DNA of 64,000 nt from Cryoendolithus antarcticus (taxonomy: Eukaryota > Ascomycota > Dothideomycetes > Cladosporiales > Cladosporiaceae), in contig NAJO01000028.1 of NCBI GenBank assembly GCA_002077065.1, positions 310,001 to 374,000 on the forward strand. Reading direction: 5' to 3'. Of the stretch, positions 29,403 to 41,200 are shown one piece after another. The translations under genes and the position numbers were made by a program. Every line of letters begins with the position of its first letter. Positions within the stretch are counted from its first letter, which is position 1. The notes beneath the pieces are model-generated. The model was given only the letters and a program-made list of their open reading frames with translations. It did no database searches and had not been told where the DNA came from.

Positions 29403-31117
29403 CTACTCATGACCAATGGGACGGCTCCTGACAACGTATGACATTGGCGCGACAGCAGAAACAATCATGCCGGCCTTGCCAGTGACATGCGGATCCTCGC
29501 CCACGAAGTTGATCGGGAAGCCCACATCGAAAGGTACAATCGATTCCAGATACTCGATGTCCTTCGTCGACAGCTTAATTTCAAGCGACTTGATATTATC
29601 CTTCAAGTGCTGCACCTTACGGCCACCGACAATCGGGAAGACGTTGGGTGCCTTTGCCATGAGGTAAGCCAGCGCGACTGCGGTAGGCGAGGCGACACCA
29701 TGCTCGTTGGCGATCTTCTCCAGAGCCGCGGAGATCTTCTCTTCATTCTCGGTCTGCTCGGGGGGACCTAGCATGGCGCGAATCTTCTCGTTGTTCTTCT
29801 TCTTCTCCTCGAGCTGAGCCTTGGTCTGGAATCGTCCCGAGCCGATAGCGTCCCATGGAGCGATGGCCATGTTGAAGTGACGGCACATGGGAATGATCTC
29901 ACGCTCCATGTCGCGGAGGATGACGTTCCAGCGTCCTTGGTAGATGGAAAACTGTGTCTTGCCGTGTGCTCGGGCGTAGGTGTTGCAGGCAGCGACGCTT
30001 CTCAGTGTCAGCGTGCGTATTGGTGGTTAGGGTTATCGACGATGACTCTCACATGTAGGCGGGTGTATCGGAGATACCGAGATACAGGACCTTACCCTGC
30101 TTCACGATGATGTCAAGAGAGTCCATGAGCTCCTCAACGGATGTAGTCCAGTCCCACTACATATGTGGTCAGTGAGAGGTGATCGGGCAGCTGACAAATG
30201 TATCTACCCAGTGGACGTAAAGGATGTCGATCCATTCCGTCTGGAGCTTCTGCAGAGAGTCACGAAGAGACATATGAAGCGAGCGTCTATGGTTCCCTGA
30301 GTGGTTAACGCTTCCGAAGCCTTTGCCATGCTTGTACCCTGCATAGTCTGTGAAAGAGTCAGTCCTCGGCCATGGTTAGTGTTTTGCTCCCGCAGATGGC
30401 TGTGACTCTCTTGGTGCTGCGATGGACTTGGCCAAGGTTGAAGGTGACCGCTGTAAGGGTAGGGAGATGTTTCCTCACACGCTCTGTATCAGTTGAGGCT
30501 TGCTGTAAGTGCGTAGCTTCGGGCTAGTCTCGTTCACCCCCATATCTGGAGATGCGAGTGAAACGGCCGAGTCCTTGGCAAGGTTCCTGTGCTGCTCCAG
30601 AGTGGACAGTCGGACGCTATTCAAGTGTGACCTACTGCTCGTAAACTTGGTCGCGATCACCATCTGGTCTCGATTTCCCCTCTCCTTCATCCATTCCCCG
30701 ATCCCTGCCGAACCGTCAGTCTTTCCCCAAATGATACATATCGTTCTGATGAAGCCTACAAGCCTCTGACTCGTCGTTCTGGTAATTGTTGGCGCTGTTA
30801 AAAGGTCAGTACAATCGAGCAATGCGACCGGGTATACCTACGTGTCCACAAAGTTGCCTCCCGCGGCGGTGAAAGCATCGAGCAACTCAAAAGCAGTCTT
30901 CTTATCCATGGACCCAAGGATACCGGTCCATGCTTCGCCAATGCTCATTCCACCCAGCTGCAATGGGGATACGCGAATGCCTGCGCTTCCCGAAAGAACT
31001 CGATAGCGTCCAAGCTCTGTTGGCCTGAGATCGATCCCCTGTCAGCGTCCCTCGTTCACAGCGGTACGAATCGCCAGATACTTACGGCGCCGGCGCCGGC
31101 GTGAACATTTCAGACAT
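29403..31117 (-). CDS. Aldo-keto reductase, aryl-alcohol dehydrogenase / norsolorinate-reductase type
   Basis: Seven exons: 31117–31086, 31024–30842, 30794–30760, 30704–30636, 30347–30208, 30156–30053 and 30000–29403. All phases agree and give 386 residues. Catalytic tetrad elements are visible: Asp and Tyr in FVDTANNYQND, Lys in [10 protein letters not shown], His in ILYVHWWDW. The cofactor-side [11 protein letters not shown] near the C-terminus is the AKR NADPH-binding pattern. Members reduce aldehydes or quinone-type polyketide intermediates. Intron 4 is unusually long (288 nt) for this locus; its donor GTAGGT and branch GACTGAC are well formed. No polyketide synthase lies nearby, so a role in secondary metabolism is unsupported here. 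Confidence 0.88.
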
Positions 31118-32526
31118 CTTTGCGTGTTCCTGTTGTAGTCAAGTCGAACGAGGCGTTCCCTTTCTCGATTGAGTTCCGAGTAATTGGGGAAGGGTATGAA
31201 AGAGCAACGACAGGTCGAATCAGAAAAGATCTTGCAGAGATGATAGAGGGAGACGAGACCGGAGAACCTACATTACCAACGGCGACAAGTAGTCTACGCC
31301 GTTAACTCCGCCATGCCGCTCTGCGGGGGTGTTTGACCGCTGGAGTGAAACTCCACAGGTGATGTCAAGAGAGGAGCTTCGATTGCACAAGGTTCGGCCC
31401 ACGGACGGCGAAACCGCTAAGCAAAGCTGACGAGTTGGCCAATCAACAGGCTTGACAGATCTTGGGACTGAAGAGGCTGACAAACGCGAATATCCAGAGA
31501 CAGCATTGCTGGTATCTCGCAGGCCTCAGCAGACGCAGTGGAAATCAACGAGCACACGTTATGACTCTCCCACAATCGTCGGTATGACGAGTGCACGTAC
31601 CAATGTCGCCCAAAAGCAGCCAGTATGCTCTGACGGACGAAGAGAATGACCAGAGTTGGCTATTACGATGAAGCTCAACGACAAGAGATTCAGCGGTAAG
31701 TGTTCATTGATGAATTAAAGATCTCCTACGTCCCCATCCCGCTCCAGGGTTAATTGTCGGCTCACAATGCAAAACTCGCCGCCGCTCAAATGGATTTACG
31801 TCCGTGGGCTACCCTGATAGTATGGCGGCGTATGGGGTTCGTTCAAAAGACCAGAACAGCGTACATGCCGAAGCTGTACGCTAGACTACCAGGCTATGCA
31901 GATTCTAGTCATCCACCATCGGATCAGACACAAGGACGCTTGCGCATGGACATAGACTCTGGACTACTGGAGAAGGTTCCCGATACAAGTCCTCTTGACG
32001 ACCTGCGACCCGGTCTCAAGGATCAGACGCTGCGGCATGTTACGAAGACCACTGGGATGGATTCCACGTACTCTTTGACTGGACCTTCGCTCAAGTGGTC
32101 TCTGCGGGCCGCCCAGGACGAAACATGGACTTGGAGCTGAGGCCGGTCTGGGCTGCTTGCGGCTGCTTCAAGACAGAAGTTTCCAACGCCACACGTTACA
32201 TTCCTAGGCTCGTTTAGTGTGGTGAGATGGACGACAGTTTCGAGACTCGGCTACTGAGATAGCGTTCTGCTTCTCCTCAATGAAAAGTACCTCTGGCTCG
32301 GATGTGCACTCGCCCGGACATGACCGTGTCGCTGACAGTGGCATTGATACTGTGTAAGACAACAGAAGACTTAGCTCTGCAGATGAGAGCTTGCTTTAGT
32401 CAGGCGCCAAAGCGATGCAATGCTCATCACCAGAGACTCATACGATGATGCTAAGCAGTGCCACTTCCATCGATCTCATACACAGGGCACGATTTCTACA
32501 GCTGCCTTGAGCTCCTCCGCAAGCCA
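31118..32526. other. Mostly non-coding interval with two doubtful open frames
   Basis: A plus-strand ATG at 31646 begins MTRVGYYDEAQRQEIQ and runs into a perfect GTAAGT donor at 31696. Splicing to CTCCAG at 31747 would give only about 39 residues. A separate frame from about 31754 to 32140 ends WSLRAAQDETWTWS but has no good start or phase match to that exon. They may be fragments of one small gene or chance frames. Nothing else was recognised. Confidence 0.3.
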
Positions 32527-33837
32527 TCAGAAGCTGTTGCCATACCCCATCGCACCCACTTCTACCCTTCCTTTCGCGTTTCCTCTGTTCTCAGCCCTTT
32601 TCTGCCTGTCTCTGTAGGTCGCCACCTCCACCTTCATCTTGTGCTTCACACCCCTCGCATTCTTCTCAGCCTCCACTTCTCTGCGGATTTCATCTACCTC
32701 CCGCCCTTGCTTCCTGGCCTCCAGCTCATAAGCGTGCGTCAGTCGCTTGGTGATGACGTTTGGAGTCTTGATGCGTTGCTCTGGCGGACGAACAGCGTTG
32801 ATGCGCTCGAAGATCTCTTTGTTGCTGTAGCTGTGAGCGAGGCGGAAGATGACGTCCTGTTGGATGTGGTGGTGTTCAAGCTGGAAGACTTCGTCATCGC
32901 TGAGGTGCCAGTGGTCGACCGAGCTGATACGCTGGCGTTTAGGTGGACGATCGTATGGTATCGGAGGTCGGTCAAGCGGCGTCTGTGGTCCGATCTCGTC
33001 CTGGTCCGTTTGTCCTTTACGGCGAGGTCTATGCGCAGGATCGTATGGGACAAGCTCGGGAGAACAGAGCGGTGGTTCAAGATTCTCCTGCATGATACTG
33101 CCGGAAAGAGGCCTGCGGTCAGACTGTATGGCATGGTCCGCTGCAGCGAAGCCGCGCCAGTGCTCTCTACGCAGACCATCGTCACCGGTATACGTCCACC
33201 GGTAAAGCCAGATGGTATGCGTTACATCGCCCAGATCGGAAGAGTACACTCTAGCCAGGAAGTGCGCGAGCGTGTCCTCTGTCATACTCATGACCAACAG
33301 GCCGACCTGGAAGATCGCTTTCCGTTCACCACGGTCATGCCGGAGCTGGGAAAGCCTCCGGAGAATTTTGAGATAGCCAGCCACAACCCACTCGTCTGCA
33401 TACTGTGCGTCGAAGTCGCAGATGTTGATGTCGAAAGCGTCCGCGCATAGGGGACGTCCACGGAGCGCATTCTGGAAGGATACATGTTGATGTTGGTGTG
33501 CGTCGGAAAGAAGGTCAAGCTCCGCGAAGATGGTGTTGTCCTGCACGACAGCTTGAACGGCGATCTGGAAGGCATGTTCGCTTTCGACGAGCCTAGGTGA
33601 TGTGGCATTTCGGACCACTAGACCATGATCGACGGCGGACTTAAGTGCAGTAAGGGCAGCCGGGGTCCCGAAGACAGGTACAGCTGATGACTGAGGGCCA
33701 TACAGACCCGTTATGACCTGGCAGGAAGACATGGTGCTGGTTGTGTAACAGAGCGTTGTAAGCAGTACAAGGAGACGAGCGACAGGGGTACTTGCGGTGT
33801 GTCGAATCCAAGAGAGCGTACTGAGCGTGTCTGGCAT
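32527..33837 (-). CDS. Hypothetical nuclear-type protein, 436 residues (or 401 from an internal start)
   Basis: One exon. The ATG at 33837 would give a hydrophobic N-terminus (VARLLVLLTTLCYTTS); the ATG at 33732 (MSSCQVITGLYGPQ) is a plausible alternative. The middle has FDINICDFDAQYADEWVVAG and RGERKAIFQVGLLVMSMTED. A basic PPKRQR at about 290 looks like a nuclear localisation signal. The C-terminal VIFRLAHSYSNKEIFERINA followed by a basic helix could be a helix-turn-helix-like unit. I recognise no named family. Confidence 0.6.
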   Translation of the reverse strand: MPDTLSTLSWIRHTASTPVARLLVLLTTLCYTTSTMSSCQVITGLYGPQSSAVPVFGTPAALTALKSAVDHGLVVRNATSPRLVESEHAFQIAVQAVVQDNTIFAELDLLSDAHQHQHVSFQNALRGRPLCADAFDINICDFDAQYADEWVVAGYLKILRRLSQLRHDRGERKAIFQVGLLVMSMTEDTLAHFLARVYSSDLGDVTHTIWLYRWTYTGDDGLRREHWRGFAAADHAIQSDRRPLSGSIMQENLEPPLCSPELVPYDPAHRPRRKGQTDQDEIGPQTPLDRPPIPYDRPPKRQRISSVDHWHLSDDEVFQLEHHHIQQDVIFRLAHSYSNKEIFERINAVRPPEQRIKTPNVITKRLTHAYELEARKQGREVDEIRREVEAEKNARGVKHKMKVEVATYRDRQKRAENRGNAKGRVEVGAMGYGNSF

Positions 33838-34048
33838 GTTGGCCCTACGCGCGAAGATACTAGTAGCATTATGCTATGGGACATGTGCGATCACCATTCA
33901 CATGTGATGCAGTGATTTCACCTCAGCTGATCCAAAAACATACCTTCACCTCTTCGACGTCCTGCATCGGAATCCAGTGCTAAGCCGAAGCCTGAAGTCT
34001 AGATTTTTCATGACGGTATTGCAGCGTTTGATGTCCGCGCTTGTCGAG
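33838..34048. other. Short intergenic gap
   Basis: About 210 bp between two minus-strand genes. No features were seen. Confidence 0.4.
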
Positions 34049-35296
34049 CTACGGCGCCGCCTGACTCTCGGTAGTGCTCAGCCCAACGAAGCGCATCCAG
34101 TTGCTTCCAAGCTGCTTCACCCCTGCTTCTAGATCCCACTGCTTCACAGAACATACCTTGCGGATAACTTGTTCCAGATGAGCGTCCATATCATTTCCAG
34201 CACAGTCCATGTCGCTCTCGATGAGTAGTCTACCATCAGGAACAGCTCGGACTGCCGTTTCGACTTTGCCCTGACCATCATCAGACCAGCCGTTGATCGT
34301 CGTGCTGAAGCTGAAATATATCTCGCAGGGGATAGAAGGTACGAGATATTGCTTCACCGTCTCCGCGGTGCCTGAGAAGGAGTGTAGACACAGTCGTGGC
34401 GGATACGGCTTTGCACCACCTGTAGACGTACCTCCACTATCAAGCCCGTCAGCCGGCTGAACCTCCTGCAATTTCCGTTCCCTTTTTGACAGCTTCCGCC
34501 GCTCGTAGCCCTTCCAAGTTGACGCAAGCGTGTCGAACAAGACGCCATGCGCCTGCACGCCGTGACATGAGACAGCTCGCTGCATCTCTCCCGCAAGACG
34601 AAGCTGAGCAACCAACACAAGCTGCTGATGGCTCATATTGACTCTGTAAGGCGTAAGTGGCTTGCCCTCGCGCCCGCCAGGCGTGGCATCGGCGGCGCGG
34701 TCTCGTTGATGTTCGTGTGAGGACGGTATGGGAATGCGACAGGATTTGTCTAGGCCGACCTCGCCAATCAGCGCCAGCGGATACTGCTTGAGGTAGCATC
34801 TTGTCTGTTCTATGAATGACGAGAGTGGAATTGGGTCAGGCAGAGCCAGTAAGAGATCGCGGTCGTCCGGCTTAGGAGTCAGTACTCTTTGATAGTGCAC
34901 GACTTTTCCGTGTCCAGTGAGAGTGTCACTGTCAGAGGTAGCAGAATCATCGAACATCTGATGTGAGAACCAAGGATGCCAGCCGAACGCTGGTACGATC
35001 TTGTTTTCATTGCTATGTTTGTCAGAAATCTACCTGCTCGCTTCGAAGGCGATGTCTTACCTACGGCTTACCTACCTCCATTTATTATCTCCACTGCCAA
35101 GATCAGTAGGCTTCACGCCGATCATGGCTGCCGCGTCCGCTACCAGATGCTGGTCCGCAGCTCGAGTGGCCATCACGGTTAGCACTTTCGCCCGCATGCT
35201 CGGTATCGCCTGTAGGCTTGCGAGCGTGTCAGTGGGATGACAGTGAGCATCGAAGACACCCAGAGCCCACGGTAATGCTTCTATGGTTCCCGCCAT
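34049..35296 (-). CDS. TatD-family metal-dependent hydrolase, Cut9-interacting protein Scn1-like
   Basis: Two exons: 35296–35076 and 35012–34049. The 63 nt intron has donor GTAGGT, branch TTCTGAC and acceptor CATAG. It joins DNKWS to NENKIVPAFGWHPWFSHQ, giving 394 residues. Metal-ligand motifs are FDAHCHPTD near the start, FGWHPWF, GEVGLDKSCR and LLIESDMDC, all in TatD order. In fission yeast Scn1 interacts genetically with the APC/C subunit Cut9; bacterial TatD is a 3'-5' DNase. A long insertion (about residues 170–240) with basic and Gly-rich sequence separates the usual beta-alpha units, as in fungal Scn1 homologues. It is divergent from the cupin gene. Confidence 0.85.
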
Positions 35297-35722
35297 GATT
35301 CAAGGTATTGTGTAAGTTACGTAGACTGGCAGACTAATGTTTACCTCGATGCCAAGAATGAAGTCGGCAAATGCTGATGCCGACATGCACCAAGTATTTG
35401 GCGGGGTGATGTCTAGCTTTCAGTACCCCGCCGACGTGTTTGAGAGTGGCAGGAACTTGTGCCAAGGCCAGAAGACAGCCAGAAGCATCATTGCTGGGGA
35501 CTCACACTGCAGCAGCAGATTCCATCGGCATTTGCCGATTAGCTATGTACGCTCGGCCGATCGCCCACTGAGCCCTAATGCTAATGCTGAAGTGGACTGC
35601 GGGAAAAGTGAATGGTGGCTCATCATCCGGTGGTCTGTCACTTCCACACCGTACTCGTCATATGTAACGTTGCCGCTCTCCTAGGTGGATCGGTCTTGAG
35701 TGCCTGCTGCCATAGTGGCAGA
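35297..35722. promoter_or_regulatory. Divergent interval between TatD/Scn1 and the cupin gene
   Basis: About 425 bp between opposed starts. No specific site was seen. Confidence 0.3.
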
Positions 35723-36837
35723 ATGGCGAAGATCGAGACCACGACCCTACCGACAGGGATCTCGTCAAAGCCGTACATCATCTCGAGTCAAGAAGGAGAG
35801 ATCATATACATCCCCTTGTCCAAATCAGTGACCAGACTACTTGTGACCGGCGAAGAGACCGATGATGCATTCGCTGTTGTTGGCTCTGGAGGTAGTCAAG
35901 GGGACCCAATCGGCTTCCACTACCACAGAGAAGCTCACGATGTCTTCTTGTGCCTGAAAGGGCAGATCAACGTGTGGGCCGACGATCAATGCCGGACACT
36001 GAGTTCTGGCGATTTCGCAAGCGTGCCTCCTGTGAGTAGTGTCGATCGAGGGAAGAGTTCTAGCTATTGCTGATCAGTTAGGGCACGATACATCAATACC
36101 AGATAGTTGGCCCACACTCCGAGATGGTTGGTCTCATAGTGCCAGGTGGATGGGAGGAGTTCTTCCGATTCATTGGAGAGCCATATGACGGTGCGACGTG
36201 GCCATTGGAAGACGACCGCAACTTCTTCGATGTCTTGCTTCCGAAGCTGAAAGCGGCTGCCGAGAAGTTCGACATGGTGCCATGTCCACAGCATCACGGT
36301 GTCGAGCCTCAGTCCTGGGCAGAGACCGACGGCAGACTTCCGGGTTCCCTGAAGCCATACTTCGTGAAGAATGCCACTGGTCCGGCATACCTCGCCGGCG
36401 GGACATTGTGCAGGCCTCTTGCCACTACCGCAGAGTCAGGGGGAAAGTTCTCCATCGGTCAGATCGAGGTGTCGTCGCATCTGAAGCTACATGCAGGCCT
36501 GTTTGCATCTTCAAGCCGAAGGCTGGCGTTTGATCATGTCCACCATGCTTTTCTAGTAGTGGAAGGAGGATTGCAAGTCCACGTTGGCAACTCAAAGCCT
36601 GCTCACTTGTACGCTGGAGAGTTTGTCTTTGTCCCAAAAGGCATTGAATTCTCCATTGCGGCAGGAAGTCGCTTCGCCAGCTTCTATGCTTTTGCCAACG
36701 GCCCAGGCCTCATAGAATTGTATCAACGTCTCGGGAGCGCTCATCATCTTTCGACCCTCCCTGAGAGCGCTGCAGCATGGGCTGAGTCTGAATTAGCTGC
36801 ACTGGGCAAGGATATCGGCTGCCGACTCAGCTTGTGA
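35723..36837 (+). CDS. Bicupin, quercetin 2,3-dioxygenase-like
   Basis: Two exons: 35723–36031 and 36082–36837. The 50 nt intron has donor GTGAGT and acceptor GTTAG, phase 0. The product has 354 residues. The first cupin has FHYHREAHDVFLCLKG with His66 and His68; the second-half ligand is the His in GTIHQYQI. The third position, where characterised fungal quercetinases have Glu, is Asp73. The second cupin has HVHHAFLVVEGGLQVHV and FVFVPKGIEFS. Such enzymes cleave flavonols with release of CO, using Cu, Mn or Fe; many homologues have unknown substrates. No secretion signal is present, unlike the classical secreted Aspergillus quercetinase, so it is probably cytosolic. Confidence 0.85.
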
Positions 36838-38258
36838 GATATGATGTCGGCGAATGGAAAGACATCTGGCCCTGAGCGAACTCTTGTCCGCATAGATCAC
36901 TCATCGTGTATGCAGACCGTGCAAATATGCCGTGCGGTGCCACGACTTGGCTACCGCGACTTTTCCGCTAACTGTCGGGCGTCGTTGCAGTGCGACACGA
37001 GGACCCATTCAGTGCCGTGATATTGCAGTGAAAGGATGCACACCGTTGGTGCATGTTGGCGAGGATCAGCATGCGATATGCAGTCCCAGCACAGTCATTC
37101 GCTCCCGCGAGCCGAGATCCTTGCTGACAAGGCCGCGCCAGTGCAGCCACCATGCGGGTCGCCTGCGTGCGAAACCCTGGACGTCGCATCCGCGAGAATG
37201 TATCGGAACTGATGCCGCCGATTCCGCTGGGTTCCAGTTGACGCGATTCAATGTCTTGCGCGTGAGAAGTTCCCGGCCCACTCGTCATCTGTACCGCTAC
37301 ATAGCCGTCTGCAGGTCGTCAGAATTTGCCGGCTCGACCAGAGATGCCAACATCTGTCGACTTTCATGTCAGTAGTTGGTGTTGACGGGCCGTAAAGATG
37401 GCTTGAGATTGTGGAGGGCGCTACTGCGGCCGTTGGGCTAGAGAGAAGCTTAACGCTTTGATACGTGCATGTGAGTGGAGGAATGCGTGGCCGCACTGTA
37501 CTTTTGCTGCGCCATGAACCACCATAGATTGCGAGGCGGCGTGACAGCTGCATATGCTATCCATATGTCTCGACTCTTCGTTTCTCACGCGTCGAAGTAT
37601 TTCAACACCAACTTACCTTGTGTCATCCCGCGACATCTAGAACTCGATACTGCTCAACATCTTGGTGATAGCCTAGCATCACCGTCCCGGAGTTGAGGAC
37701 GAGCTCTTGGTCTCAGCGCAGTGGACACCCAGCACACGCTTGTTTGAAAGAGCTTGCTCCGAGTCCCAGGCACCTTGCAAAGTCGCGGATACATTGCTGT
37801 ATTGGAACTCGTATTTGGGATAAAGGCACGGCTAGCAGCAAGGCACGCACGTAGCCGCAAACACACACGTATCGAGTCCCAGGGACAAGGACCGCACTCA
37901 CGATCTTCTTACGACTCGTGGTCACACCCACGCCGCTTTAAACGGGTAACGACGTCTTGCTCGCGTTCCTTGTTCCATCTCGCGGGAAGTGACAGCCTTG
38001 TGGCTCCAACGCACGTCGCCTTGACTCCATTGGGGACGCTTTCCCCGGGCTGAGAGGTCTATGAATGTTTGGCAGTGTCGCAAAGGCATACTAGTATTGG
38101 CGTTTGGTCTCAGAATATCTGCAGAGACCTATCAGAGCGAAAGCCGGAGTATAGGCGTGCTCGCGATGTTATCTGGCGTGGCAGAGGAACCGGGCGTGAC
38201 AAAGGATCGCCTGCGAGATCGCTAGTGCACGCTTAATCAGTGCGAGGTCCGAACCATA
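36838..38258. other. Intergenic region of 1.4 kb upstream of the OGT-like gene
   Basis: No coding segment is supported; the frames present are short with no recognisable motifs. By position it contains the promoter and leader of the OGT-like gene. Confidence 0.5.
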
Positions 38259-41200
38259 ATGGCCGACAATATGCTGCAATACGCTCATGCTAACGGAGTC
38301 ACTGATGTACCCCAACCCCTCGCACCTGACCTGCCGGATCCAGCAGAACAGCTGCCATCGAGTTTCCCTCGTCCCAAGACAAGCCCTCATGCAGGATCTT
38401 CGCAGGGCTTCGGCGAAGTCTCGCATCATGCTGAAAACACACTTAGACGCAAGACTCCGAACGGCACCCTCAACGCTGGGTTCGAAGTCTCTGCTCCGGC
38501 AGACTCGACTTACAAGTCTCAGCAAAGACCGAGAGTCGAGCTGTATGGTCGAGGCAGCGCGCCGCATGCCCATGGTGCTCAGGTCAGGATGACATTCTCC
38601 GAGCATCAGCTCCAGCGACAACGTGCCACGCAGACCGTGCTGAAACAGATGAGCATAAACGCATGGTCCACGCTCCCGAGCCAGTATTTACCACACTCCT
38701 TTCCTGTAATGGATTCTATGCTCCAGCAAGTGCCGATGCAACAATATCAGAGCGCACAAGCGTATTACAATCAAAGCATCCCGTGCGGTGTACAGCCGTC
38801 CTTCCATTATGTTGGACCAACTGCGTCTGGTGGCCAGGGAGCAGGTCCGTACGGCCCTTACTGGCACGATGGCACGTACGTCCCCTACAGGGCCGCAGCC
38901 GTACGAGATCCTCGACACTACCCACAACCGGTCAGTCAGTGGCAGTACGCGCCTAGCGGACATCGCTTCCTCTCTTCAAGCAGTGGTTGGCCTTCTGCTG
39001 GGAATCGCCTTGACAATGCGCCTCAGCCGCTGCGTCCACAGGGTCACGAGATGATGCCGAGTACGAGCTACTTCACAGGTCCGGCAAAGCCACTGGGCGG
39101 CTATACGTTGCAAGTACCTTATGTATTGCCTCCAGCTGCCGTGTATCCCCCTCATGGTCCGGACGGCCTCCGATTAGCAACCCACGAGCGCTCGTATACG
39201 GGAAATCTAGAACCGTCCTCTGGGCCGGTCGCAGAGAATGGCTTGAAGTCGACTAAAGGCGTCCAACGAGACAAGGCTTTTGCCTGGGCTTTACAACAGT
39301 ATCGAGAACTGCTTGCATTCATTCAGCATACGAAGAGGCAACAACAGGCAATGCGACACGCCACCGGGCATCCGCAAGTACCACATCGCCCAAGCTTCTT
39401 TCCCCAGCCGCCGAGGCTGTCGCAGACCCGCTCTTCCTTCGCTGTGCCACAACGGAGACGAAGCTCTGCGGCCCACGCCGATATCACCGCTCGTGCACGG
39501 CGCTCATCATATTCTGCGCGTAGTCGCGACGAGTCAGACAGTCAAAGAGTCAAGGTCTGTGACGATGACTCGGAAACTCTCAACGCCCGTGCACCAGCCA
39601 TGCGCTCTCCAGTGCAAGGGTACAGACCAACGGAAGGTGACATAGACTACCTGCGTATGAGTTCCCCGCAGTCCAATGAGTGGCATGAAAACCGTCCTCG
39701 TGCGCTTCGCCGTTCGACGGGCTCTTACCAGATCTCACCCCCACCCAGACCACATCCACAAGACAACTCTCCCCCTTCACGTGCTACAGTAGCACTGTCT
39801 TTCATCACTGAGCTTTGCCAGGATTCTGACTGGCAATGGATTGAGGGAATGCACCTTGGAGGGTGTCTAGCGTATGGCCTTGGGGACTACAAAAAGGCCG
39901 AGAGCTGGTATTCGCAAGTGCTTGATCGGGATCCAGAGCATCTGGAAGGGCTGTCCAACCTCGCTGCGGCCTTACTTGCACTTGGAAGGAAGCCGGAAGC
40001 GGAACGGCATTGGGTCAGAGTAGTGAGAACCGCGCCGAGCCACTTCGAGGCGGTTGAACATCTTGTGGGTATGCTGTGTCACGACCACAGAAGTCGTGAT
40101 GCAATTCGAGTCATCGAACACGTGGAGCGAAGTCTTCGGTGTAGCAATAAGTGTGACACACCGAGCGTGTCTGATCGGCGGAGCGAGTGTTCTGTATCGA
40201 ACCCGAGCCGCTCACCTGCAATATCAGATGTTGCTGACAAGATTTCGTATGATTTCGACGTAGATGGCGATGCAAGCATGTCAGACTGGAAAGACCTCGT
40301 AGGTGCATCGGAGCCAGGGTTCGGGTCGAGTGGCTTTGCCATACCACCCAGCGACAATGGCCGGATCCTCGCCCTGATCCATGCGAAAGGAAATATGCTC
40401 TACAGTGTTGGAGATAACGGTGGCGCAGCGAAAGCGTTCGAGGACGCCGTTCTCATCGCAGTCGGCCGGCACTTCACGAACGTGCAAGGCCTTGTTGATC
40501 ATATACTCCGAGTCGTCACGGCGCGGCTGTACAACACACAGGTAGAGAAGCCTGCACGGGTCTCACATGATCCTTTGCTGCTTACACCTGAGCAAGCTAT
40601 GTCGACCGCTAAGGCTTGCTTCCCAGCACTGGGCGAGCTGCCGTTCCTCAGATACATCCCCGGTGGCTCCACTGGTATGCAGCGCAAAGCGATCATCTCG
40701 ACTACAAGCAACTCGCTCCTGTCACTAGCCAAGATCTTCCAAGATGGCATGTCGAATCCGAGTCGATCTGTTCGTGTGACGCCACTGCAAGCGGGTGTTC
40801 GCGACATTCTTGCGCTCTATTATCTCTCCCTGGCGCTTCAGCCGTCTCCTTCGACTGCGAACAACGTTGGGATCCTTCTAGCTGGTGTGCCGCAGGTTGC
40901 ACCATCTGCTCATACGATGCAGAAGGTCGAGGTCCCGGGTGTCGTGCCTGGCAGTGGTATTGCTCTCGCTTTGCAGTACTACAACTACGGCCTGCAACTT
41001 GATCAGCATCATGCACATCTCTACACAAATCTGGGCAGTCTTCTCAAGGACATTGGACAGCTGGACGCGGCGATCACGATGTACGAGCGTGCTGTCAAAT
41101 GCGACGGACGCTTTGACATCGCCCTTGCTAATCTCGCGAACGCTGTCAAAGACAAGGGCCGCATCAGTGCTGCTATTGGCTTCTATAAACGTGCTGTCGA

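Noticed and set aside
29403..36837. Secondary-metabolite cluster made of the AKR, cupin and the P450 further on
   Set aside because: No polyketide synthase, NRPS, terpene cyclase or cluster regulator is present, and housekeeping genes lie between them. The P450 is nearly 18 kb from the cupin.
36838..38258. Frames in the gap before the OGT gene
   Set aside because: Short, overlapping on both strands, with no recognisable domain.
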